Below, piece after piece: positions 42,758 through 51,751 of a stretch of 64,000 nt of DNA (its first letter is position 1; each line of letters starts with the position of its first letter). The notes below the pieces were generated by a model that did not search any database, had not been told where the DNA came from, and saw nothing but the letters and a program-made list of their open reading frames with translations. Source of the stretch: DATAVB01 sp040414495 (GTDB lineage Bacteria > Actinomycetota > Actinomycetes > Mycobacteriales > QHCD01); assembly GCA_040414495.1 (NCBI GenBank), contig JBEDUI010000223.1, forward strand, positions 8,312 through 72,311, read 5' to 3'. The position numbers were made by a program, and so were the translations under genes.

Positions 42758-44770
42758 ATGAGCTATCAGCTCGACGATTTCAGGTTCGACCTGCGCCGCG
42801 GGGTGCCGCCGGCACATACCTGGGTCGGCAGTGGCTGGGGCACCGTCGCCAGTGCACCGGGCACCGTGTGTGGCGTGGATGGCCTGTTCGCACCGCCCTA
42901 TGCCGCGCCGGATCTGGCGCTACGGCTGGGTTTCGAGATCGACGGCCAGCTGATCAGCGACGGCGCCCGACCCGGCATCGCCGGGCATGGCGTACTGCAC
43001 GCGGCCGCGTTCTGGCGACCGGATCAGGTCCGCCGGCATGGGACGTACCACCACTACCGCGAGGGGCGGTTGATCTCGTTCCGTATCGACAGCACGCTCA
43101 TCCCGCTCCATGGCGAAGGCGGTTACGTGCTGCGGATCGAGGTCGGTAACCGGGCCGAAACCACTCTGTCGCTGGGGTTACGTCCGGAATTCACCCCGGG
43201 CGGGCCGTCCCGGGTGCCGTTGGCCGAATGGGGCTGGATGCCGCCGGCGGCCGGCGCAGCCGCGTTAGCCGCAGGCCCCGGAATTTGGCGGTCCGGGGAG
43301 ATCGAGGTACGGCTGGAGCACGACCGACTCGACGCCGATATTCCGGCCGGCAGCGCGGCTACGTACACACTGTTGGTGCGCGTCGGTTCACCGGAAATGG
43401 CCGCACCCGGACGGCTGGACGACCTGGCCGATCGGGCGATATCACGGTGGAATTCCCGGTTGGACACGGCAATGCGCCCGATTCCGGAGCTGCGGACCGA
43501 TATCCCGGGCTTGCGGGAGTACTGGCTGCGATCCTTGAACAGCGGTCTGGTCTGCCTGTGGGACAACCCCGATTTCATCACCACTCCGTTCGTCACCACC
43601 TCGGGCATCGACGGCGGCGCACTGTGCGCGTATGCCTGGGACACCGGTGGATACGCGCCGCATCTGATCACGATGATGCTCGGCGATACGGCCACCGATC
43701 TGCTGGAGGCGATGCTGAAGGCGGATCTGACCGACCATTACGCGATCGCCCCGGACGGAAGCGGTTTGGGCGTCGCCTACGCGTACACCGGTTGGTCGCT
43801 GGTGAATCTTGCCACCGCGATTGCCAGCCACCACGGCATTTCGGCCGGCCTTGTCTCCCGGCTCTATGACACGGTTATGTCGCTCGACGATCGTTTTCCG
43901 GCCGTCGGTGAGCTGCGCGATCACGGCACCCAGCACAATTTGCTGGAAATGCGCGGCGCCGGCTGGGAACACGTGGTCGCCAGCCCCAACGCCGAGCGAG
44001 CCTGGTATCTGGAGCTGCTGGCCGATCTGGCCGATGCCTCCGGCGCGCCGCTCCCCTGTGGACAGTTGCGCGGGCAGGCCAAGCGCATTCGTACGGCGAT
44101 TATCGAGGAGCTGTGGGATTCGGAAGCGGGTTGGTTCCGCAGCCGCTACCCCGACGGCCATATCGAGATCGTCCGGTCAATCCAGGCCTACGACGCGCTG
44201 CGGGCCGGAGCGGTCAACGATGAGATGGCCGCGGCCCTGCTGGGCGAACTGCGGGACGGCGCATTCCTCGGGAAATACGGAGTGTCGAGTGTGTCCGCAC
44301 AGGACGAACGGCATTACGAGCTGGGCGATGTCGACTGGTCCGGCGGCGGCGCGTACACCGGCGAGGGCCCGCTGCTGGCGCTGACCCTGTGGGAACGCGG
44401 CGAATCCGCGCTGGCGTGGGATGTGCTGCGCCGGCTGCTGTGGATGGGCGAGCATTTCCCGTACTTCCCCCAAGAGCACTATTGCGACCGCCCGACCTCT
44501 CCCCCGGCACACCGGCGCGCCAATATCGTGGCCGGATTGGCCGGTGCGGAGGCAATCCTGACCGGACTGGCCGGCGTGCGGCCGCAACCGGACGGAAGTC
44601 TGTGGTTCCGACCGTCCCCCGTGGACGGCACGATCGAGTTGTATGGGCTGCATTTCCGGGACCACAGCATCGATGTGGTCGTCTCGCCCGCCGGCTGTGC
44701 GATCACTGTGGACGGACGGCGGATCGAGGCCGTCGGCGATGAGCCGGTGCTCGCCGTACCGCCATCCTGA
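42758..44770 (+). CDS. Six-hairpin glycosidase-like enzyme (GH-G/GH-L fold, family unassigned)
   Basis: A 670-residue protein. The ATG at 42758 has AGGGGAGA just upstream; the frame is open earlier but noncoding. An N-terminal beta-sandwich (about 1-245) leads into an (alpha/alpha)6 barrel. Candidate catalytic regions are WDNPDFITTPFVTTSGIDG, CAYAWDTGGY and the distal PYFPQEHYC. A terminal beta strand domain ends the chain (VVSPAGCAITVDGRR). Such enzymes include alpha-glucosidases, trehalases and glycogen debranching relatives. No signal peptide is seen, so it acts on an imported oligosaccharide. It faces the LacI gene and shares its operators. Confidence 0.78.
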   Translation: MSYQLDDFRFDLRRGVPPAHTWVGSGWGTVASAPGTVCGVDGLFAPPYAAPDLALRLGFEIDGQLISDGARPGIAGHGVLHAAAFWRPDQVRRHGTYHHYREGRLISFRIDSTLIPLHGEGGYVLRIEVGNRAETTLSLGLRPEFTPGGPSRVPLAEWGWMPPAAGAAALAAGPGIWRSGEIEVRLEHDRLDADIPAGSAATYTLLVRVGSPEMAAPGRLDDLADRAISRWNSRLDTAMRPIPELRTDIPGLREYWLRSLNSGLVCLWDNPDFITTPFVTTSGIDGGALCAYAWDTGGYAPHLITMMLGDTATDLLEAMLKADLTDHYAIAPDGSGLGVAYAYTGWSLVNLATAIASHHGISAGLVSRLYDTVMSLDDRFPAVGELRDHGTQHNLLEMRGAGWEHVVASPNAERAWYLELLADLADASGAPLPCGQLRGQAKRIRTAIIEELWDSEAGWFRSRYPDGHIEIVRSIQAYDALRAGAVNDEMAAALLGELRDGAFLGKYGVSSVSAQDERHYELGDVDWSGGGAYTGEGPLLALTLWERGESALAWDVLRRLLWMGEHFPYFPQEHYCDRPTSPPAHRRANIVAGLAGAEAILTGLAGVRPQPDGSLWFRPSPVDGTIELYGLHFRDHSIDVVVSPAGCAITVDGRRIEAVGDEPVLAVPPS

Positions 44771-44904
44771 GGCTGGCCGATCCGGTCATTGGTCGCTGTG
44801 GCTGCCATTGACGTCGAACCGGTCCAGCATTATAGGCCGAATCAGCGCTGACATCTCCTGCTGTCACGTCGACCGTCAGTCGACTTGGCGATGAGGCCCT
44901 GTTC

Positions 44905-44980
44905 TTGTTGATCATGAAATTAGCTGCGCGACACGCCGACGACACGCCGGAATTATTGTCGGGAACTTCATGATCAACAA
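44905..44980. repeat. Intergenic inverted-repeat element
   Basis: TTGTTGATCATGAA (44905-44918) and TTCATGATCAACAA (44967-44980) are perfect 14-base inverted arms enclosing 48 bases that contain a GACACGCCG direct repeat. It lies in the gap between the convergent glycosidase and AHSA1 genes. Its size and structure resemble short palindromic intergenic repeats of actinobacteria, possibly a REP- or MITE-like element. It could also end transcription from both sides. Copy number cannot be judged from one window. Confidence 0.5.
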
Positions 44981-45014
44981 AACTGGGGCCAAATTCCCGG
45001 CGTACGATCCGGCC

Positions 45015-45503
45015 TCAGATTGCCTGTACAGCAGAACTTTCCAGGTAGCGGGCCAGCTTGTCGATCTCCTGCGCCATTCCGGCCCGGGTGGCATGCAGAC
45101 CCCATTCCAGCGAGCCATAGGTCCATCCGACCTGACGCAGGGTCAACTCGGTGCCGTGCTCCAACTCGATCAGCGTAATCGTGACAATTGATTCCTCGGG
45201 CACGCGGCTATCTTCCCACCGATATACCAGTCGACTCGGCTCGACGACCTCGATGTAGACACCCGTGGCCGGCGTCTCCTCGCCGCTCTCGTCGTGAATC
45301 ATCGTCCACCGAAACCGCCCGCCCGGCCGGACATCCATGTCGATTGTGGACAGTGGCACGCTGAATCCATCGCAGCCAGCCCAACGGGCGAATTGGTCGG
45401 GGCATGTCCACGCCTGCCACACCAATTCGCGGGGTGCGTCGAACACTCGGGTGAGGGTGATAGCTCGCTCAGTCAGGTTGCTTTCTACGTGCGTTTTTGC
45501 CAT
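45015..45503 (-). CDS. AHSA1/SRPBCC-domain protein
   Basis: A 162-residue START-like fold protein: ITLTRVFDAPRELVWQAWT at the start and RPGGRFRWTMIHDESG in the middle are hallmarks of the Aha1-C/SRPBCC family, ending in a helix with EIDKLARYLES. These proteins bind hydrophobic ligands. They are often encoded directly after an ArsR regulator, as here, where the two genes overlap by 35 bases. The function is unknown. Confidence 0.88.
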   Translation of the reverse strand: MAKTHVESNLTERAITLTRVFDAPRELVWQAWTCPDQFARWAGCDGFSVPLSTIDMDVRPGGRFRWTMIHDESGEETPATGVYIEVVEPSRLVYRWEDSRVPEESIVTITLIELEHGTELTLRQVGWTYGSLEWGLHATRAGMAQEIDKLARYLESSAVQAI

Positions 45504-45837
45504 GCCCTTTCTCCTTCTGCGTTGTGCTGAGATGCTTGTCGAGCCGGTCGAAGCCGCTCTCCCAGTAGCTGCGGTATTGCTCGACCCAGGCTGCTATTTC
45601 CGCCAGCGGTCGGCCGTTGAGCTGGCAGTACCGCCGCTGCGCATCGCGTCGCTGCTGGACCAGACCAGCCTGTTGCAGCACTTTCAGGTGCCGCGAAATC
45701 GCCGGTAGCGACATGTCGAACGGCTCGGCCAACTCGGTCACGGTCAACTCACCAGCCGCCAGCCGATCAACGATCGCCCGGCGCGTCGGATCCGCCAACG
45801 CGTTCAACGTTGCTGCCAACTGATCGACCGGACTCAC
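45469..45837 (-). CDS. ArsR-family transcriptional regulator
   Basis: A 122-residue winged-helix protein: ALADPTRRAIVDRLAAGELTV with the recognition helix MSLPAISRHLKVLQQAGLV, then the wing QQRRDAQRRYCQLNG. No CxC metal site on the alpha-3 helix is present, so it is probably not a classical metal sensor; this fits the common ArsR+AHSA1 pairs. The tail is basic. Immediately upstream is an AT-rich palindromic site, likely its own operator. Confidence 0.92.
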   Translation of the reverse strand: MSPVDQLAATLNALADPTRRAIVDRLAAGELTVTELAEPFDMSLPAISRHLKVLQQAGLVQQRRDAQRRYCQLNGRPLAEIAAWVEQYRSYWESGFDRLDKHLSTTQKEKGHGKNARRKQPD

Positions 45838-45845
45838 CTACTTAA

Positions 45846-45879
45846 CCTATGCGTTAATTAACGACCATGTTAACGTAGG
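45846..45879. promoter_or_regulatory. Candidate ArsR operator
   Basis: A 12-base palindrome CGTTAATTAACG (45852-45863) and a second GTTAAC (45869-45874), framed by CCTA and TAGG, lie within 10-40 bases upstream of the ArsR ATG, the usual place for autoregulation. Confidence 0.55.
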
Positions 45880-46350
45880 CTTCTGCCGAGGAGATGTCAA
45901 TCCAAGATCGGCGGACGAACGATCGGGCTGCGGTACGAGCGTTGCATCGACTCATAGCCCAAACAAACCGAAGTGTCCCTGGTCATCGGACAGGATCGGG
46001 TTCGTCGAGCGCCGCCAGCGTGTCCGAACGTGATACGCGCAGCAACCTGCTGCTCGAATCGGATCTCTTCCGGCAGCTCGACCGCGGCAGTGCTCGGCAC
46101 CGTTTACAACTGTCGCCGATCACCTGTTCGCCGTGAATGATCGGCCATCCGCTGACCCTAATCTCAGCCGGTCATTCGCCTGGCCTGGATCAGACACCCA
46201 TGGCCACAAGCGCCGGCGGCAGCGCGAACAGTCATATCGCGCACCCTCGACGCGGCAGCGAGCGCCACCAATTAAGAACGCCCCCGCGCTCGGGCTGTGA
46301 TCCTATCGGGACAGTGCTATCTGGAGCGTCGCGATCCGTAAGCTGGTCAC
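45880..46350. other. Intergenic region without a recognised gene
   Basis: About 470 bases between the divergent ArsR and flavoprotein genes. No open frame shows consistent codon bias, and no RNA gene was recognised. It presumably holds the flavoprotein promoter. Confidence 0.4.
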
Positions 46351-47508
46351 ATGCCGTCCAGCCACGCTGAAGCCACCACCTACGACGTTGTTGTTGTCGG
46401 CGCCGGCCCGGCCGGCAGTAGCGCCGCTCTGGCCGCCGCGAAATCGGGCGCTACGACATTACTGGTGGACCGTGCCATATTTCCCCGCTATAAGACGTGC
46501 GGCGGCGGATTGATCGGCGCGACGCTGAATTCGCTGCCCTCGGGATTGACAGTCCCTGTGCAGCAGGAGATTTACGCCGCAACTTTCAGCCTGATCGGAC
46601 AGAAGGTAAAGACCAAGCGTTCTGGCGAACGTATTCTTTCTCTGGTCAACCGCACCGATTTCGATCAGGCACTTTTGACCCAGGCGCAGAACGAAGGCGC
46701 TACCGTCCGACTTGGCACCACCGTTCTGGGAATTTCGGAGCAGTCGGACGTTGTCCGCCTCCGAACGGATCAGGGCGAATTAACGGCCAGGTACGTCATC
46801 GGTGCCGATGGCAGCGCGAGTCGTATCGGCCGCCATGTCGGGGTGATTCTGGGCGCGATTGATCTCGGACTCGAGGTGGAAGTCGAGGCCGGGGAGGCAC
46901 GTGAGCGATGGGATGGTCGAATTCACCTGGACTGGGGCCCGCTTCCGGGTTCTTACGCCTGGGTCTTCCCGAAGGGCGAAATCCTGACCGTGGGCGTTAT
47001 CGCGCAAAAAGGACGCGCGCCGCAGACATCAGCGTACCTGGAGGAATTCCTCCGACAGCAGGGCTTACAGGATCACAAGGTCGTCAATTCCTCGGGCCAT
47101 CTGACCCGCTGGCGTACGCCCGATTCCCCTCTTGGCAAAGGACGGGTGCTGGTCTGTGGTGACGCCGCGGGATTGTTGGAGCCCTGGACGCGGGAAGGAA
47201 TCTCGTTCGCCGTTCGATCCGGAACACTGGCCGGAAGATGCGCGGGAGAACCGAACACTATCCCGCCGGACGTTCTTGGCCGCTATGTCGCACAACTCGG
47301 CGAAGCCCTGCTGCCCGAGATGGACGCCGGGCGGCTATTCCTGAGAGCGTTCGAGCGTCATCCGGCGATAATGCATTTCTTGCTGATGACCGGGCCGTTC
47401 GGCTGGAGACTGTTCCGAGGATTCACCCGCGGCGAAACCTCACTCGAACGGATCCTACGCGACCGGCGCGCCCGAATCGCTGTCAGCTATCTGGCCGGGA
47501 AAGCTTAG
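46351..47508 (+). CDS. FAD-dependent geranylgeranyl-reductase-family oxidoreductase
   Basis: A 385-residue flavoprotein of the GGR family. The Rossmann motif is VVVVGAGPAGSSAALAAAKSG (residues 13-33), and PRYKTCGGGLIG just after is the family signature with Cys. Later VIGADGSASRIGR and VLVCGDAAGLLEPWTREGI give the FAD-pyrophosphate loop. Members reduce isoprenoid double bonds (menaquinone or lipid chains) or halogenate and hydroxylate small molecules. It stands alone and ends four bases into the convergent SnoaL-like gene. The substrate is unknown. Confidence 0.88.
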   Translation: MPSSHAEATTYDVVVVGAGPAGSSAALAAAKSGATTLLVDRAIFPRYKTCGGGLIGATLNSLPSGLTVPVQQEIYAATFSLIGQKVKTKRSGERILSLVNRTDFDQALLTQAQNEGATVRLGTTVLGISEQSDVVRLRTDQGELTARYVIGADGSASRIGRHVGVILGAIDLGLEVEVEAGEARERWDGRIHLDWGPLPGSYAWVFPKGEILTVGVIAQKGRAPQTSAYLEEFLRQQGLQDHKVVNSSGHLTRWRTPDSPLGKGRVLVCGDAAGLLEPWTREGISFAVRSGTLAGRCAGEPNTIPPDVLGRYVAQLGEALLPEMDAGRLFLRAFERHPAIMHFLLMTGPFGWRLFRGFTRGETSLERILRDRRARIAVSYLAGKA

Positions 47509-47888
47509 ACGATCGGTTCAGCGAGAGCGGCCCGCGAGGAAGGCGCCTCGAAAGGGTCCGCAAAGAACTGGGTCTCATGCGTTACGAAACCGTCGCTGAA
47601 TTCCATGATGCTCACCGAATAGCTAGGCACGCCGTCGTACGTGATCACGCACTCGCTCACCCAAAGGTCGGCCCCGCCGAGGAGCCGAACGACGGTGAAA
47701 TGCCGTTCGGCCGGATGCCCGCCACGTTGGGCCTGGATATTTGACCGACTTCGGAAGCGCTCGCCTGATTGGGGATAGTCCAGAATCGCATCCGGAGCGT
47801 AGATCGCGTGCTCCGTGACAATATCGCCGCGCTCGGAAGCGTTCCAGTGCTGCTCTATCCGGGCTCGGGTCCGCGCGTCGGGGTCCAT
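47505..47888 (-). CDS. SnoaL-like / NTF2-fold protein
   Basis: A 127-residue protein. The ATG at 47888 with AGGTG upstream gives a compact NTF2-like domain: IEQHWNASERGDI, then YAPDAILDYPQSGERF and the strand VSIMEFSDGFVTHETQFF. These folds form polyketide cyclases, isomerases or transport factors. It is convergent with the flavoprotein and divergent from the APH gene at 48100. Confidence 0.83.
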   Translation of the reverse strand: MDPDARTRARIEQHWNASERGDIVTEHAIYAPDAILDYPQSGERFRSRSNIQAQRGGHPAERHFTVVRLLGGADLWVSECVITYDGVPSYSVSIMEFSDGFVTHETQFFADPFEAPSSRAALAEPIV

Positions 47889-48099
47889 GGCATGTTCACC
47901 TGCGTTCGTTAGCGGCCGGACTCTCGCACGTTGCAAGAGTACCCACCACTTCTTTGTTTTCCGCGGCCCTCGCATTGTCCAAGCGATGCCAGAAGCGACC
48001 CCGGACATAAGCCGCTCTCGATCGCCGGGCATGCCTGACATCGTTGCCTTTGCGTAATTGACTTGCCTTGGGCAACGGTTGTAGCCAAGCTGTCAAGCC

Positions 48100-48987
48100 G
48101 TGACAGAAGACGGACGGGGCGGCATCGACGTCGCATTGGTCAAACGGCTGATCGCCGCGCAATTTCCACAGTGGACTGACCTGCCGGTCCGGCCGGTGAA
48201 GGTCGACGGTTGGGACAACCGCACGTACCACCTGGGCGACGACATGTCGGTACGGCTACCCAGCGCCAAGTGGTACGCCGCCGCCGTCGAGAAGGAACAG
48301 CGCTGGCTGCCGGTCCTGGCGCCGCAACTGCCGCTGCCGGTTCCAGCGCCAATTGCGCAGGGCCAACCCGGCCTCGGATATCCGTACCACTGGAGCATCA
48401 ACCGCTGGTTGCCCGGCGAGACAGCGGCCCACGATCGTATTTCCGATGTGAACGAGTTCGCGACGAACCTAGCCGATTTCCTCATAACACTGCGTAAGAT
48501 CGATTCCAACGGCGGCCCGATCGCAGGCGAACACAGCTTCTATAGGGGCGCCTCGCCTGCGCACTACGACAGCGAGACCCGCGCAGCGGTGGCCTCGCTC
48601 GGCGACCGGATCGACGGCGCCCGGGCGCTCAAGGTCTGGGAGGCCGCGCTCGCGGCTCCGTACAATGGCCCGCCAGTGTGGTTTCACGGCGATGTCGCGT
48701 ACGGGAATCTCCTGGTCGAAAACGGTCGGCTGTCGGCGGTCATTGATTTCGGTACGAGTGGGGTCGGCGATCCGGCGTGCGATCTTGCCATCACCTGGAC
48801 GTTCTTCCGCGGTGAGAGCCGGGAGACGTTCCGCCGGGCGATTGCGGTTGATGACGGTATGTGGGCTCGTGGCCGTGGTTGGACGATCTGGAAATCGCTG
48901 ATCGTACTGGCCGATCAGATCGACACCGATCCAGAAGGCGCCGCCGAGAATCGGCGCATCATCGACGACCTGATCGCCGAACTCTAA
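48100..48987 (+). CDS. APH-fold aminoglycoside phosphotransferase-like protein
   Basis: A 295-residue kinase of the phosphotransferase family: GWDNRTYHLGDDMSVRLPS at the nucleotide-binding strand, catalytic loop WFHGDVAYGNLLV, then AVIDFGTSGVGDPACDL with the metal Asp. The D-V-A-Y-G-N form (usually D-x-x-x-x-N) is retained. GTG start at 48100. The substrate may be an aminoglycoside, a nucleoside or a small alcohol; no neighbour narrows it. Confidence 0.88.
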   Translation: MTEDGRGGIDVALVKRLIAAQFPQWTDLPVRPVKVDGWDNRTYHLGDDMSVRLPSAKWYAAAVEKEQRWLPVLAPQLPLPVPAPIAQGQPGLGYPYHWSINRWLPGETAAHDRISDVNEFATNLADFLITLRKIDSNGGPIAGEHSFYRGASPAHYDSETRAAVASLGDRIDGARALKVWEAALAAPYNGPPVWFHGDVAYGNLLVENGRLSAVIDFGTSGVGDPACDLAITWTFFRGESRETFRRAIAVDDGMWARGRGWTIWKSLIVLADQIDTDPEGAAENRRIIDDLIAEL

Positions 48988-49020
48988 GTCGCAGGCTCGC
49001 TGGAACTTCAAAGAGGATTG

Positions 49021-49401
49021 TCATCCGGTCGACGGGTAGAGCTGTGCGAGGCAGAACTCGTTGGCCTCTGGGTCGGCCATGACCCGGACTGTCCCTTCGG
49101 GATAGTCGTGCCGTTCGTTCCCATAACTCCCGCCAAGCCGTTGCACGGTCGCAATGGCCGCGTCGATGTCGGTGGTCGTCAGGTCAACGTGGACGCGGTT
49201 CTTGCCCAGCTTCGGCTCGGCGACGGGCTGGAAGTTGAGCACTGGTCCGCCCGCCGTCAACGGCCCGAGCCGACGCCAGCCGGGCAGCGGCTCGCGCAGT
49301 GGCGCGCCGAGCAACGCGGACCAGAACCCGGCAACCAGCGCGACGTCCCGACAGTCGATCGTGATCTCGGCCAGCTCAATACCTACTGAATTATCGGCCA
49401 T
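49021..49401 (-). CDS. VOC-family glyoxalase/bleomycin-resistance-like protein
   Basis: A 126-residue protein of the vicinal-oxygen-chelate fold: VGIELAEITIDCRDVALVAG opening the first module, FWSALLGAPLREPLPGW, and the second-module VHVDLTTTDIDAAIATVQ with PEGTVRVMADPEANEFCL. It should bind a divalent metal and a small substrate. It overlaps nothing and lies convergent to the APH gene. Confidence 0.88.
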   Translation of the reverse strand: MADNSVGIELAEITIDCRDVALVAGFWSALLGAPLREPLPGWRRLGPLTAGGPVLNFQPVAEPKLGKNRVHVDLTTTDIDAAIATVQRLGGSYGNERHDYPEGTVRVMADPEANEFCLAQLYPSTG

Positions 49402-49493
49402 GGCATACATTGAACCGCCCGGATCTGAACCGATCGTGTCCGGGGTGCGTCCAACGGCTCCCGTCCGTCCTTCACAGCCGAGGAATCGCTCCT

Positions 49494-51731
49494 ATGAGCA
49501 ACGACGACCTGCCCCAAGACCACGAGAATCCAGCCGATCTCGATGCCTGGCTTGGGGCATTGTCCATTGTGTTCGATCTGCTTGAGGACCTCCTTCCCGA
49601 CGATGTCAGGCTGGACCATTCCGCCGAATCGTTGCCGGTATTCGAAGAGGTCGTAGCGAGCGGCGCTTATCCCGACGCCGATCCCCATATTGACGACGCA
49701 CTCGCGGCCTACCTTGGTCAGACCCTGCGGCGGGTTGGCGGCGGTCGCTGGACCTGGGACCAGACCAGTCACCAGCCGCTTGTCCATGCCGACGAAGTGC
49801 TCGGCCTGCCACCGGTCGCACCGGTGGAGCTTCTTGATAAAGCCAACGGCACGACGTTCCTCGCGCTTTACGAGACCTGGGAACGCGCGGCGCGTGCGTA
49901 CGCCGCGGCGCATCCGGGCTGGGAGCCGCACTCGGAATACACGCCGGGTCTGGATATCCCTCCGCCACCGGCCTCGGACACCGAACGGATGGAACGCTGG
50001 CTGGCCGAACAGGAACGGGCGTTTCCCGACTGGATCGCTCGATTTGGTGGCCAGGATATCTGGGATTTCTCCCCGGCCAGCCTTGATGGATTGGCCAACG
50101 CGATATTCCGGACGATTCCATCCGAAGATGGATTCAATGATCCGCAGAACGCCGAATTCGTCGACGGCGCCACCTGGTATTACGGAGAAGTACTCCTGCG
50201 CAACGCGCCCTCACGATGGGAGTATCAACCGTATTTCGATCTGTACGGCGTGACGCGCGACTGCGACGACTGGTACATAATGCCGCGAGCGCACCTGTCG
50301 GGCCTGCTCCAGCAGGGACATCCGTTGGAATTCTTCGACTTGTGTACGGCGTGGACAGATCCCGACGCGTCAGGTCGCGCGCCGACCGAGTGGATCTGGA
50401 CCGGCACGACCTGGTGGGACTCAACCGATTCGTGGACCGCGTCCGTCGCCGGGCATATCAGGGGCCTGCTGCCGCTGACACTTCCGGCCGAGATCATCTT
50501 GGACACCTCGCTGGAATCGGTACGCCGGCTCGAGCAGATCGTGCTGCAGCACGTCGACGACGAGGAATTCGATCTCGACGTGGCGGCGTATCTCGGTGAA
50601 TCGCTACTGCGAACATCCGGTGGCCGTTGGGCCTGGAACCGGGAGCCGATCGCCAAGTGCGAGCACACCGGAATCGACGACGTACCGCTGATCCAGCTCA
50701 TTCAGTTGGCCCGAAAATGGCGGGACGGCAAGACGTTCGCCCGCGTCTACGGGGCGTGGCGCAAAGCCGCGGCCGAACGCCGGTCGAGCGATGCGGCATG
50801 GCAGCCGGCGAAACCGCCCACTCCCGGTCTGGATCCGGCTCCCGCGCCAACGGTTCTGGAGCGGTGGGCGGCCCAGCAGGAGAAGGCTTTTGAGAGCTGG
50901 ATCGCCGATTACGGAGCGGGCCGGGACTGGGATTTCTCGTACGAGTCGTTGCAGGCGCTCGGCGCGATCGTTTTGGCTCAGACACCAACCCGGGAAGCGC
51001 TGGTGCATTCCGACAACAGCGCTTTTACCGCACCCGTGGTGTGGTATTACGGCGAGACATTACGTCGCTGTAAGCCAAGCCAATGGAATTATCAGCCGTG
51101 TACGACGGGAGAATACGACGTACCGTTGCGCGGCCTCGGGATTCTCAAACTAGACGACGAGGATTATTACCCGCTCAGCGTGTACTTGCTCCAAGAAATC
51201 GAATTGGCGCTGGACCGTAGCGACGCCGACCGGCTCGCCTGGGTCTATGGCCACTGGGCCGTGGCACGGCAAGCCGATCGGGCCAAAAAGGCATTCGACC
51301 GGCGCGGGCGCAAGAAAAGTCGGCGCAAACAGCCTGACACCGAGTACTTGGCGCAATGGTTGTCGCGACGCGAACGCGAATTCCCGGCCTGGGTCGCCCG
51401 CCACGGCGCCGGCCAGGAATGGGATTTCACGGTCGAGTCGATCGAGGCGTTGGAACGGGCGGTAGTCGGGGTAGACCCGCAGGACCTGGTCGAAAACCCG
51501 GACCACGCTGGGTTTCTCGATGGCGCCATCTGGTATTACGGCGAGACGTGCCTGCGGGTCAAGGGCCCGACGTACGCGTGGAAGTATGATCGCCAGATCA
51601 GTCCGGATTGCTATGTGCAGGGCCCGCAGCCGGTCAACATCATCGAGCCGATCAACGAGCTGGAAATCATGTACCAGTCGTACGAACGGGAATCGACGCG
51701 CAGCCGGTTGAACAGGTGGTCGCTGAGTTAG
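49494..51731 (+). CDS. Large repeat protein of unknown function
   Basis: A 745-residue acidic, Trp-rich protein not matched to a known family by eye. ATG at 49494. It is built from five related units of about 75-90 residues: A1 about 19-90, B1 169-246, A2 312-382, B2 457-536 and B3 621-700. Each ends in a signature such as AYLGQTLRRVGGGRWTWD (72-89), TWYYGEVLLRNAPSRWEYQP (227-246), AYLGESLLRTSGGRWAWN (365-382) and VWYYGETLRRCKPSQWNYQP (516-535). B units begin with W-x4-E-x-x-F-x-x-W-I/V. Linkers are rich in Pro. No signal peptide or membrane segment is visible. Single such units occur in small proteins that may be immunity-like, which is only a guess. Confidence 0.8.
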   Translation: MSNDDLPQDHENPADLDAWLGALSIVFDLLEDLLPDDVRLDHSAESLPVFEEVVASGAYPDADPHIDDALAAYLGQTLRRVGGGRWTWDQTSHQPLVHADEVLGLPPVAPVELLDKANGTTFLALYETWERAARAYAAAHPGWEPHSEYTPGLDIPPPPASDTERMERWLAEQERAFPDWIARFGGQDIWDFSPASLDGLANAIFRTIPSEDGFNDPQNAEFVDGATWYYGEVLLRNAPSRWEYQPYFDLYGVTRDCDDWYIMPRAHLSGLLQQGHPLEFFDLCTAWTDPDASGRAPTEWIWTGTTWWDSTDSWTASVAGHIRGLLPLTLPAEIILDTSLESVRRLEQIVLQHVDDEEFDLDVAAYLGESLLRTSGGRWAWNREPIAKCEHTGIDDVPLIQLIQLARKWRDGKTFARVYGAWRKAAAERRSSDAAWQPAKPPTPGLDPAPAPTVLERWAAQQEKAFESWIADYGAGRDWDFSYESLQALGAIVLAQTPTREALVHSDNSAFTAPVVWYYGETLRRCKPSQWNYQPCTTGEYDVPLRGLGILKLDDEDYYPLSVYLLQEIELALDRSDADRLAWVYGHWAVARQADRAKKAFDRRGRKKSRRKQPDTEYLAQWLSRREREFPAWVARHGAGQEWDFTVESIEALERAVVGVDPQDLVENPDHAGFLDGAIWYYGETCLRVKGPTYAWKYDRQISPDCYVQGPQPVNIIEPINELEIMYQSYERESTRSRLNRWSLS

Positions 51732-51751
51732 CAGGACCTGCAGCGGCGGGG

